From contig JBAUWF010000045.1 of NCBI GenBank assembly GCA_049583635.1, positions 1 to 64,000 on the forward strand: a stretch of 64,000 bases of DNA, read 5' to 3'. The notes beneath the pieces were generated by a model. It searched no databases and was not told where the DNA came from. It saw only the letters and a list, made by a program, of their open reading frames with translations. Made by a program: the position numbers and the translations under genes. Below, in pieces: positions 53,818 to 62,340 of the stretch. Source of the stretch: Dokdonella_A sp049583635 (GTDB lineage Bacteria; Pseudomonadota; Gammaproteobacteria; Xanthomonadales; Rhodanobacteraceae). Positions within the stretch are counted from its first letter, which is position 1; each line of letters begins with the position of its first letter.

Positions 53818-55263
53818 TTACTGCTGGCCGAACAGAGCGGTCAATTCGGGCAGCTGTTCGGCATAGCGGCGCCATCGGCTCACCGATTGCGTGTGTACCG
53901 GCTGTCGGGCCTGCCACACGCTTGCGGTGGAAATTGCGCCATTTCCCGGGCCCGTTTCAGCGTCCGGAATCGTGGTATCGAGATCGAGAAACGCGCTGAC
54001 ACGGGCGAGTTCATCCTGCGGCGCAGCGACCAGCGACTCGTAGTCCACATCGAGCAGCGGCAGGACATTGAGGTCGCGCCAATGCGTCATCAGCTGCGCA
54101 TAACCGTCGGCGAACGCCGCGATATCCGCAAAATCGTAGGCGAACGCGAGATCGGCGTGGGCGAACTGCCGGGACCACAGCGACAGTGCCACATCGCGTC
54201 GATCGCGCCGGCAATGCACAATGCGCGCCCCGGGAAACAGCGCGGCGATCACGTCGAGGTAACGGAAATTCAGCGGGTTCTTGTCGATGTAGACGCGCGC
54301 CGGCGCATCGTCCCGACGCAACTGTGCAGCAAATACGCGCGCGATGCGCTCGGTCGCGGCACTGTTGATCCCCGCGGCGTTGGCAGTGAGATGGCGGGCG
54401 AACGCGTCGGCCCAGTTGAGTTCACCGCGACTGCGCACGTCTGCATGGCGGTCGAGCAGGGTCGCAAGCAACGTCGTCCCGCTGCGCGGCAATCCGACGA
54501 TGAACACCGGCAGGAAACCCGGATCAAAGCCACTGGACGGCAGTGCCGGCGCGGTGCGGCGTGCGGCGACCACCGCCTGCCAGTTGGCCGCGCTCCATGC
54601 ATACTGCTGCTTCGCCGCGCGATTGGCCGGAATCAGCGCGGCTACCGCCGCCGCGTAATCGCCAATGTCGTCGAGCGCCTTGCCGAGCGCAAACGCGACA
54701 CTCAGACGCGCTGCCTCGGTCAGGGCGGGATTGGCCGAAGCCGCACGCAGGCGGACGATATCGGGATCGCCGGCACGTTCGTAGCGACACGTCTGCACCA
54801 GTCGCAACCACGCCTTGGCGATATCGGGATCGAGATCGAGTGCCGCACGGTAACGTGTGGCGGCCGCTTCGAAACCACCAAGGGCCAACTCGAAATCGCC
54901 GGCCAGCCCGAGCAGCCGCGGCTGCTCCGGCGTCAGGCGCAGTTGTTCGTTGCAAACCGTCAACGCCAGGTCCCACGCGTCGCATTCGCGCAGGAACCGT
55001 GCCGTCCGAATGCTGTCGTCAATCCGTTTTGCGCGCGCCTTCCATAGCCAGAACATTGCATCGGCGGCGGCGTTCAGGCGGCCCGATTCGCGCAGCATGA
55101 AGGCGAGCGCCGTGGCGGCATTTGCATGCCCCGGATAGACGGACAAGACAGAGCGGTAAGTGCGCTCGGCCTCATCCAGGCGCCCATCCATGCGCAAGGC
55201 ATTGGCACGCTGGTAGGTGAGTTCGAGCTCGGTCGGCGGCTTCTGCCCGGTTGGCTCATCCAC
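53818..55263 (-). CDS. TPR-containing sulfotransferase
   Basis: 481 residues, GTG start. N-terminal TPR repeats (~15-220; RMDGRLDEAERTYRSVLSVYPGHANAATAL). Sulfotransferase domain from ~245, with P-loop VGLPRSGTTLLATLL and the second PAPS-binding segment VHCRRDRRDVALSLW. The region IDKNPLNFRYL is shared with the paralogs at 60327 and 62341. No signal peptide is visible. Substrate unknown. Confidence 0.9.
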   Translation of the reverse strand: MDEPTGQKPPTELELTYQRANALRMDGRLDEAERTYRSVLSVYPGHANAATALAFMLRESGRLNAAADAMFWLWKARAKRIDDSIRTARFLRECDAWDLALTVCNEQLRLTPEQPRLLGLAGDFELALGGFEAAATRYRAALDLDPDIAKAWLRLVQTCRYERAGDPDIVRLRAASANPALTEAARLSVAFALGKALDDIGDYAAAVAALIPANRAAKQQYAWSAANWQAVVAARRTAPALPSSGFDPGFLPVFIVGLPRSGTTLLATLLDRHADVRSRGELNWADAFARHLTANAAGINSAATERIARVFAAQLRRDDAPARVYIDKNPLNFRYLDVIAALFPGARIVHCRRDRRDVALSLWSRQFAHADLAFAYDFADIAAFADGYAQLMTHWRDLNVLPLLDVDYESLVAAPQDELARVSAFLDLDTTIPDAETGPGNGAISTASVWQARQPVHTQSVSRWRRYAEQLPELTALFGQQ

Positions 55264-55281
55264 GGCGGGAACACCCGCACG

Positions 55282-55950
55282 TCATTGTTTCTTCCGCCGC
55301 GATTTCTTGTGCGCGGGCGCGTCCTTGACCGGCTTGGTCGCCTTGTGGGCGTCGGCCTTGCTCGCCGCTTCCATGAGTTCGGCTTCCTTGCGTGCGAGTG
55401 CCGCCGCTTTGGCTTGTGCTTTCGCGATGCGTTTGCTTTGCTCGGCCTCGGCGCGCGCGGCTTCGGCATCCTGCTGTGCCTGGTCACCCGCCGCACGCGC
55501 CGACTCGGCTTCCGCGGCGTAGCGCGCGGCTTCCTCGGCACGAATCTGCGCCTGCAAGCGTTGCTGTTCGAGTTCGCGGCGAGCCTGCTCGGCGTCGCGC
55601 CGCGCCGCGGCGAGCAACAGGTGATCGTGTTCCTGATCGAGTGCACTGCGCTCGCGCTCCATGGCGGCAGCCTGGGCGGCGGCCCAGGCTGTGTCCACCC
55701 TGCGCTGCGCCATGTAGAGATTGTGCGCACCTTCAGCGTCGCCGCCATGCGATTCCTGCAACGTCTGCAGCCCAGCGCGCGCGCGCGTCATCTCGTTCGG
55801 AGCGAGATCGCCGAGTTTCGGGTCCGCTGCGAGCTGGTCGAGACTGCGTTGCAATCGAGCGGCATCGGCTTCGTGAGTCGGCCCGCCAGCGCAACCGCAC
55901 AACACGCTCATCGACGCGAGCACACACAACGCGATCCACCACGCGGCCAT
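55282..55950 (-). CDS. DUF4398-type lipoprotein with long coiled coil
   Basis: 222 residues from MAAWWIALCVLASM; the lipobox is LCGC. A DUF4398-like segment (~25-100) is followed by a long Ala/Glu/Arg-rich coiled coil (~110-195) and a Lys-rich tail (HKKSRRKKQ). Related proteins usually end in an OmpA peptidoglycan-binding domain, which is missing here. A longer frame to 56085 is open, but the chosen ATG begins the signal. Stops 18 bases before the TPR-sulfotransferase start. Confidence 0.8.
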   Translation of the reverse strand: MAAWWIALCVLASMSVLCGCAGGPTHEADAARLQRSLDQLAADPKLGDLAPNEMTRARAGLQTLQESHGGDAEGAHNLYMAQRRVDTAWAAAQAAAMERERSALDQEHDHLLLAAARRDAEQARRELEQQRLQAQIRAEEAARYAAEAESARAAGDQAQQDAEAARAEAEQSKRIAKAQAKAAALARKEAELMEAASKADAHKATKPVKDAPAHKKSRRKKQ

Positions 55951-56081
55951 GCGTGGCGCTCGAACGCGGGCAATACACTGAGCAGGATCTTCCGGCCGCC
56001 TGCTGACGCTGTGCGGCTGTCGATGCATGTGTTCGCCCGGCAACTCGCTGCTACGACGCCCGCCGGCGCTCACGACACGGC

Positions 56082-56468
56082 TCACTGCTGCTGTCCTGCG
56101 TTGCCCGAATCGAGATCCTGTCGCAACGCGGCATTTTGCTGCTTGAGCGCCTGCACGGCCTCGCGTGCCTTGCCCAGGTGTGATCTGCTGATGGCCAGGT
56201 CCGCGCTCGCCTGCGCTTCGAGCGCAAGCCGCGCCGCGCTGTCATAGTCCTGTGCGGCTTCGGCGGCACGGGCCTGGCCGAGGCGTTGGTCGGCTTGGTC
56301 GAGTTCCTTCGGCGCATAGCTCGACGCAGCAGCCGCGCGCGCATTTTCCACGCTGCGCGCCGCCGCCGCCAGCGTGTCCGTTGGTGGCGGCGTGCTCGCA
56401 CAGGCCGCCAGCAGCGAACCGACCAAAACCACGACTGGCACACGAAGTTTTTGCCGATTTCCTGTCAT
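56082..56468 (-). CDS. DUF4398-domain lipoprotein
   Basis: 128 residues, lipobox LLAAC, then SYAPKELDQADQRLGQARAAEAAQDYDSAARLALEAQASADLA as the DUF4398 helical hairpin (motif split over ~50-95). Upstream AGG about seven bases before the ATG. Paired with the gene at 55282-55950; such pairs are common next to each other. Role in the envelope unknown. Confidence 0.85.
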   Translation of the reverse strand: MTGNRQKLRVPVVVLVGSLLAACASTPPPTDTLAAAARSVENARAAAASSYAPKELDQADQRLGQARAAEAAQDYDSAARLALEAQASADLAISRSHLGKAREAVQALKQQNAALRQDLDSGNAGQQQ

Positions 56469-56670
56469 ATAGTTGCCTGCGACGGGTCCTATTGCCTATT
56501 GTGGGAAGTCCGGACCCGATTATGCAACGGCTGACGGACGATCGGGGCGATTCCCGCAGTTCGGCAGGTGCATGCGTAGCGCGGCCGCGTCGCCGTCGAT
56601 CGGGACCTTGCGCCGGTTTTGTCGCAGCCTGGTCCGCTGTGGAAGTTGCAACATCCTGGCAGGAGCATCC

Positions 56671-57777
56671 ATGGATATCGGCTATTTTCTTAAACTCATG
56701 ACGGAGAAAGGCGCCTCGGACATGTTTCTGTCTACCGGCGCGCCCGTGAATATCAAGGTCGAGGGAAAGATGTTTCCGCTTGGCAACACCGGTTTGCCGT
56801 CCGGCATGGTCAAGAAGATCGCGTACTCGCTGATGGACGAAGGCCAGGTGCCGCAGTTCGAACGCGACCTCGAATTGAACATCGGTGTCGCCATTCAGGA
56901 CGCCGGGCGCTTTCGCATCAACGTATTCAAGCAGCGTGGCGAAGTCGGCATGGTGATCCGCGCGATCAAGCAGGAAATACCCAGCATCGAGGAGTTGCGC
57001 CTGCCGCAGCTGTTCAAGAGTCTGATTATGGATCCGCGTGGTCTGATCCTGCTGGTAGGCACCACCGGCTCGGGCAAATCGACCACGCTCGCATCGATGA
57101 TCGATTATCGCAACACCAACACGTCGGGCCATATCTTGACCATCGAGGACCCGATCGAATACCTGCATCGACACAAGCGCTCGGTGGTCAACCAGCGTGA
57201 AATCGGTCTCGACACACACAGTTTCCACACAGCGCTGAAAAACGCGATGCGCGAAGCACCCGACGTGATCATGATCGGCGAGATTCGCGATGCGGAAACC
57301 ATGGACGCGGCGATTGCATTCTCCGAAACCGGGCACCTGTGCTTGGCCACCCTGCATTCGAACAACGCCGACCAGACCCTCGATCGCATTCTCAATTTCT
57401 TCCCCGAAGCTGCACATCGCAACGTGCTCATGAACCTGTCGCTCAATCTGCGCGCGGTGATCAGCCAGCGTCTGGTGATCGGCAAGGACGGTCACCGCCT
57501 GCCGGCAATCGAGGTCCTGCTAAACACACCATTGTTGCGCGACATGATCCGGCGCGGCCAGGTGCACGAAGTCAAGGAGGCCATGGAGCGCAGCCTGCAA
57601 GAAGGCATGCAGACTTTCGATCAGGCACTGCACAATCTCTACAAGGAAGGCACGATCGAACTCGAGGAAGCGCTGAACCACGCCGATTCGCGCGACGGAT
57701 TGGCGCTCAAGATACGTCTGGCCGAAGGTGGCGAGGCGCCAATGCACGATCCATTTGAAACCGAGCATTTCGGATGA
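56671..57777 (+). CDS. pilU: Type IV pilus retraction ATPase PilU
   Basis: Hexameric motor accessory to PilT. 368 residues from MDIGYFLKLM with AGGAG upstream. Walker A VGTTGSGKS (129-137), Asp box, Walker B IMIGEIRD (~201) and His box GHLCLATLHS (221-230). FLSTGAPVNIKVEGK near the N-terminus is the PilU form. Extra sequence open to 56473 is rejected. No pilT gene is in this window; the pilMNOPQ genes lie 49 kb away. Confidence 0.94.
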   Translation: MDIGYFLKLMTEKGASDMFLSTGAPVNIKVEGKMFPLGNTGLPSGMVKKIAYSLMDEGQVPQFERDLELNIGVAIQDAGRFRINVFKQRGEVGMVIRAIKQEIPSIEELRLPQLFKSLIMDPRGLILLVGTTGSGKSTTLASMIDYRNTNTSGHILTIEDPIEYLHRHKRSVVNQREIGLDTHSFHTALKNAMREAPDVIMIGEIRDAETMDAAIAFSETGHLCLATLHSNNADQTLDRILNFFPEAAHRNVLMNLSLNLRAVISQRLVIGKDGHRLPAIEVLLNTPLLRDMIRRGQVHEVKEAMERSLQEGMQTFDQALHNLYKEGTIELEEALNHADSRDGLALKIRLAEGGEAPMHDPFETEHFG

Positions 57778-58442
57778 TTCACCATTTGCAAAAGGTGCTG
57801 CAACCCGAGGAACTGGGCAGACTCCGATCGATCGCCGAGAGTGCGCATTTCGTCGACGGGCGCATCAGCAATCCCAATTACCAGCTCAAGCGCAATCAGC
57901 AGGTCGCTCAGGACGATCCGGCCAACGCGGAACCGGGCCGGATTCTTCGCGATGCGCTTAATCGGCACGCCGACCTGCAACGCGCCTTTCCGCGCCACAT
58001 GGCGACGCCTACGCTGGCGCGTTACGAGCCGGGAATGAGCTACGGCTGGCACATGGACGCGGCTTTGTTTCCGTCGCAGCCGCCAATGCGTTCAGATGTC
58101 TCGTGCACGGTTTTCCTGTCGGCGCCGGAGGACTACGACGGTGGCGAGCTGATGATTTCGCTCGGCCAGCACGCGCTCCCGTGCAAACTGCCCGCAGGCG
58201 ATGCGGTACTTTATCCGGCAACCACCATCCATCAGGTCGCACCGGTAACGCGCGGCGTGCGGCTGGTCGCCATCACCTGGTTGCAAAGTTACGTGCCCGA
58301 TGTGCACCAACGCGAGTTGCTGCAACAGGTCGAAGAAGCACGCGCAATCGAGATGGCGCGTGGCAACGCCGCCGAGATGCGCATGCTGTTGCTGCTTGGA
58401 TCCCTGCGCAACAATCTGTTTCGTCTGTGGTCGGATGCCTGA
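57774..58442 (+). CDS. PKHD-type 2OG-Fe(II) hydroxylase (PiuC/YbiX family)
   Basis: 222 residues. The iron facial triad is His93-x-Asp95 (WHMDAAL) and His153 (TTIHQV), with Arg163 or a neighbour for 2-oxoglutarate. The N-terminal DGRISN..YQLKRNQQV is the family signature. Its ATG overlaps the pilU stop by four bases, so the two are translationally coupled. The usual neighbours of PiuC are TonB-dependent siderophore receptors, none of which is present here. Substrate unknown. Confidence 0.92.
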   Translation: MIHHLQKVLQPEELGRLRSIAESAHFVDGRISNPNYQLKRNQQVAQDDPANAEPGRILRDALNRHADLQRAFPRHMATPTLARYEPGMSYGWHMDAALFPSQPPMRSDVSCTVFLSAPEDYDGGELMISLGQHALPCKLPAGDAVLYPATTIHQVAPVTRGVRLVAITWLQSYVPDVHQRELLQQVEEARAIEMARGNAAEMRMLLLLGSLRNNLFRLWSDA

Positions 58443-58533
58443 AATGCGGTCTCGCGGCACCACGTAACGCCCTGGGTGGATCATGGGGACGCGGTTTGCA
58501 GGGGGCTCACGATCGAAACGTCGCAGCACACCG

Positions 58534-59595
58534 CTACCGTCGCAAGAACGGCTCCAGTGACTCGAACTGCGGGTAGCGGGCGATGAGTTGTTCGGCCCAG
58601 GTCATGCCGAGGGCGATCTCGGTGGCGAATCGACGGCGCGACAGATCGAGATCATGAGCGCGATCGGCGGGCGAATACGGATGATCCGGCTTCTTGGCAT
58701 AGGCGCGCAGCACATCCGGTACCTTGGTCAAGGTCGATGACGATGTGGGCACACGCAATCCCAAGTATTCACGCACAGCGCCAAGCTGAGCATCAAGCGC
58801 ATCCAACACGATCTCGAAGTCGAGCGTCAGCGCGCGGCTACCGTCGGTTGATCGTGCGATTTCGTCGAAGCGCACGAGTTCGGCAACCCAGCCGAGAGCG
58901 AGTGTCTCGACGTGATTCAATTGGTACAGACACAGACTGTCGTCACCAAGATACCGGTGCAGGTAGTGCAGGCGCTGGGCAACGAAGGTCAAGGCGTCGC
59001 GACCGCCACCGGGTGCCTTGAGCAGTGTCGCAAGATAACTTTCGAGCGGAATGTGCAGCAGCACGACGCGCAAGGTCGGAAATGCAGCCAAGAGCGGTGC
59101 GATGAGATTGTTGCAACTGCTGGTGGCCTTGATGACGATCTGCTGATCGCGCTGAAACTTGCGACCCAGCGTGCGCAGCACCCACGCGAGCAATATCGGG
59201 AAGCGCGCCGGATCGATGCGCGCCACCGGCGAATCGCGATCAAGTTCGACCGCCGCGAGCTGACGCAATGCCAGCGGCTCACGCAGGCCGAGTACGCCGG
59301 GCGAAAGATCGAGCAGGCGACTCAGCAAAGTCGAGCCACAATGGCCGATATGAAAGATGAAAGCCGGGGCTGGTTGCACCGCCTCTGGTATTGGTGCGGC
59401 ATCGAGCAGCGGATCCAGAGGCGACCAGAACGAACCGCGTCCGTCGACACCAAGACGCTCGTCGAGAAACGAAGCATCGCGCAGTTCACCTTCGCCGACG
59501 CGCACGAACAATGCGCGCCGCTGGATCAGATCGAGCTGATGCAGGAACAGACCCGCATCGTGCCGAATTGCCTCGATGACGGCCGCGTCGCTCAA
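58534..59595 (-). CDS. Sulfotransferase-like P-loop protein
   Basis: 353 residues from a TTG start (start uncertain). P-loop HIGHCGSTLLSRLL is a variant of the sulfotransferase PAPS loop, with Gly-His-Cys-Gly-Ser instead of Pro-Arg-Ser-Gly-Thr. A second conserved segment is VVLLHIPLESYLATLL. No TPR. Convergent with the PKHD gene. Confidence 0.78.
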   Translation of the reverse strand: MSDAAVIEAIRHDAGLFLHQLDLIQRRALFVRVGEGELRDASFLDERLGVDGRGSFWSPLDPLLDAAPIPEAVQPAPAFIFHIGHCGSTLLSRLLDLSPGVLGLREPLALRQLAAVELDRDSPVARIDPARFPILLAWVLRTLGRKFQRDQQIVIKATSSCNNLIAPLLAAFPTLRVVLLHIPLESYLATLLKAPGGGRDALTFVAQRLHYLHRYLGDDSLCLYQLNHVETLALGWVAELVRFDEIARSTDGSRALTLDFEIVLDALDAQLGAVREYLGLRVPTSSSTLTKVPDVLRAYAKKPDHPYSPADRAHDLDLSRRRFATEIALGMTWAEQLIARYPQFESLEPFLRR

Positions 59596-59695
59596 CGTGA
59601 TCGATCCGCGGCGACATCGGCGCTATTCTTCCACGCTGCCTGCCATCGAATCCACGACAACCCGAGGCTACCCGAGCGCCGCTCCCAGCGGCGCT

Positions 59696-60337
59696 TCATC
59701 GCGGCGTGGACCGTGCCGGGTCGGCATTGGTCGGCGACCGGTCGAACAGCATGTAGGTCGATACGATGTACTTGTCGTTCGACCGCGGCGGCAGACCCGC
59801 ATGCTGAAACATCCAGTAAGGCGGGAACATCAGCAGACGACCAGCGCGCGCCGCAACGTTCAAGTCGATGTCGCAAAAGCGCGTTTCGCCGCCCTCGGCC
59901 ACGTCGTTCAGATACCAGAGGAATACCAGATAGCGGTCGGATTTTTCGTTGATCGAATCGAAATGCGGCTGAAAGCATTCATCGTCGCCGGCGACGTAGC
60001 GCTTGATGATGAGGTCGGCGGTCAGATGGGTCGGTGGAATCGGCAACCCGACGTCGATCTCGGCGTTGTAGCGCTCGAGGTAGTGATCGATCCGGCTCAG
60101 GAAAAATCCCTTCATCGCCCTATCCGCCAGCGGCGTGAGATTGAGTTCGGTCCAGGCGCTCTCTTCGAGTCCGGCGCGCACGCCGCGCCCGTTGCGCACA
60201 TGCGCGGACTGCGTCTGTTCGAAACCGCTGATCAATCCGTCGCACAACTCGCGCGGCAACGCGTCGTCGTACCAGCGCACGAAGCGCCGCAGATCGTTTG
60301 GCGGCGCCGATGGCGCCGTGTTTCCGTCAGACTTCAT
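59696..60337 (-). CDS. 2OG-Fe(II) oxygenase (prolyl-4-hydroxylase-like)
   Basis: 213 residues with GGGG before the ATG. His-x-Asp of the iron site in QPHFDS, distal His in MFQHAG and a Lys in NDKYIV for 2-oxoglutarate. GLISGFEQTQ and FLWYLNDVAEGGETRF are typical of the P4H-like family. The start overlaps the end of the TPR-sulfotransferase gene by 11 bases, indicating coupled translation. Confidence 0.88.
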   Translation of the reverse strand: MKSDGNTAPSAPPNDLRRFVRWYDDALPRELCDGLISGFEQTQSAHVRNGRGVRAGLEESAWTELNLTPLADRAMKGFFLSRIDHYLERYNAEIDVGLPIPPTHLTADLIIKRYVAGDDECFQPHFDSINEKSDRYLVFLWYLNDVAEGGETRFCDIDLNVAARAGRLLMFPPYWMFQHAGLPPRSNDKYIVSTYMLFDRSPTNADPARSTPR

Positions 60338-62147
60338 AACCCCAATGTCGCATGACCGGCGCCAGCAATGGCAGCACCGGTTCGAAGGCGTTACGGTAAC
60401 GTCGCCAGCGGCCGATCGCATCCGCACTCAGCGGCTGCACGACTTGCGCATAGCTTGGCGTCGTGATGAATCCGCGTGCGAGCGCATGTTCGGCAAACGA
60501 ACGCATGCCGGCAACGTCGTCGATCCCGAGAAATGCGCCGAATTTCTTCGTCTCGGCATCGAAATCCGTCACCAGCGTTTCATAGCGGCACACCTGCACA
60601 TGATCCGGAAACGACGCGTAATCGTGCAACCAATGGTCCATGAGGCGGGCATATTCGTGCGCCAGCCGATCGATGCTGACGCACACCGCCGCCAGCTGCG
60701 GATCGCGAAATTGCTGCATGTAACAGCTCAGAATCACATCGCACGGATGGCGCACGCAGAAAACCATCGGCGCGTTCGCGAATATCCGCCGGACCAGCGG
60801 CAACGCGAGGAAATTGAGTGGATGCTTGTCGATCAGTCGTTGCCCATCCCGCAAGTTCGCGAGCTTGCGGGCCTCGGCCCAATAGAGCGAACGCAGCGCA
60901 TTGCGATCGACCGCCGCCAACTTTCCAAGATCGGCCGGATAATCGAGACCGCGCTCGCGAATCGAGCCGATCAGCCGCTGCACGAACGGCTGCTCGTCGA
61001 CCGACACAAGGGTTTCGTGCGCCGCCAGGATCTGTTCGACCAGAGTCGTTCCCGAGCGCGGAAAACCGACCACAAACACCGGTGAGTCGGCCGCGTCGGG
61101 AGATTCTATTGCGTTCCAAGAGCGGTTGTCGTCGGGCGCTGGATGACGCGTCACAAGTGACAGCAAACCGTTGTGCGCAATGGCACCCGGCCGCTCCTCG
61201 TCGGTTGCCTGGGTTGATTGATCCGCATGGTGCGCGTCCGCCAGTGCGGCCATTGCGGCGTCGGTGTCATCAAGCTTGTCGCATGCGCGCGCGAGACCGA
61301 ACTGGAGCGACTGTCGAAATGGCAGATCGATTGCCAGCGCCCTCTCGTAGTCGCGCCGTGCCGCGGCGAAATCATCTCGTCGCATCGCGATCGTCGCTCG
61401 CGCGTTCAAGGTTTCCATGCGCGTTTGCGGGTCGGAAATGGATTCCGCCGGCGGCAGGCCGTTCACCACATCGGCCGCCTCGGCGATGCGGTTGATACGT
61501 TCCAGCGCGAACGCATGGCGCGCACGAGCCCGGAGACGAATGTTCTCATCGGCAAAGTTGCCTTGCAGGACCGATATGCCTTCGTCCACGCGCCCCAGTT
61601 CGACCAGCAGCCAGCCGAGCTCGAGCGTCGCCTCGTCCGACTGGCGCGGCCACTGGCGCCAGTCACGGATCAGGTTTCGGGCGTTCGCATCGTCCGCACA
61701 TGCGCGGCACGCAACGGCAGCCCAGATCGCCATGCCGGGTTCGGCGCCATCCATCGTCACGGCCCGGCAAAGCCGTGCGCGCGCTCCCGAAAAATCCGCC
61801 TGATTGAGCAGCAACAGACCGAGATTCGCATGCAACCGTGCGCTCGCATCGTTGAGCTCCAGCGCCCGGAGGAACGCCCGCGCGGCGCCCGTGGGATCGT
61901 CGAGTTGGCGCAGCACATTGCCGAGGTTGTTCCAGTGCTGCCAGGTGCCCGGATGCGAGCCGGTCAACGCTTCGAGCAGGTGTCGGGCCTCGACCAGATT
62001 GCCGAGATTCTGCTCACTGAGCGCCAGCAGCGACAGTGCGCCCTCATCGCCCGGCAATGCATCGACCAGCGAACGTGCGCAAGCCCGCGCCTCGTCGTAG
62101 CGCCTTTCTTCGAGCGCTCGCACCGCGTTGATGATCAATTGCTGCAT
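60327..62147 (-). CDS. TPR-containing sulfotransferase
   Basis: 606 residues from MQQLIINAVRALEE. About eight TPR-like repeats over ~5-330, then the sulfotransferase domain with P-loop FPRSGTTLVEQIL and VFCVRHPCDVILSCYMQQF. The end FEPVLPLLAPVMRHWGY is shared with the gene at 62341, showing a tandem paralog. The ribosome site is weak; in-frame sequence upstream to 62219 is thought non-coding. Confidence 0.9.
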   Translation of the reverse strand: MQQLIINAVRALEERRYDEARACARSLVDALPGDEGALSLLALSEQNLGNLVEARHLLEALTGSHPGTWQHWNNLGNVLRQLDDPTGAARAFLRALELNDASARLHANLGLLLLNQADFSGARARLCRAVTMDGAEPGMAIWAAVACRACADDANARNLIRDWRQWPRQSDEATLELGWLLVELGRVDEGISVLQGNFADENIRLRARARHAFALERINRIAEAADVVNGLPPAESISDPQTRMETLNARATIAMRRDDFAAARRDYERALAIDLPFRQSLQFGLARACDKLDDTDAAMAALADAHHADQSTQATDEERPGAIAHNGLLSLVTRHPAPDDNRSWNAIESPDAADSPVFVVGFPRSGTTLVEQILAAHETLVSVDEQPFVQRLIGSIRERGLDYPADLGKLAAVDRNALRSLYWAEARKLANLRDGQRLIDKHPLNFLALPLVRRIFANAPMVFCVRHPCDVILSCYMQQFRDPQLAAVCVSIDRLAHEYARLMDHWLHDYASFPDHVQVCRYETLVTDFDAETKKFGAFLGIDDVAGMRSFAEHALARGFITTPSYAQVVQPLSADAIGRWRRYRNAFEPVLPLLAPVMRHWGYEV

Positions 62148-62340
62148 CGCGTTTTTGTATCGGTTACATGCATCGCTGCGCTGCCTTTCAGTCCTACCCG
62201 TTGCACGATTGCCATGCACGCTGAGCCCGTGGACGGAATCAAGACGGACCCGTAGGCAGTTGCTGTTTGCACCTTCGCGTTCGCGCTGAATGTAGCGACC
62301 TAAGGCCGCGAAATGGAAGCGCCAATCCTACTCGGATCGA

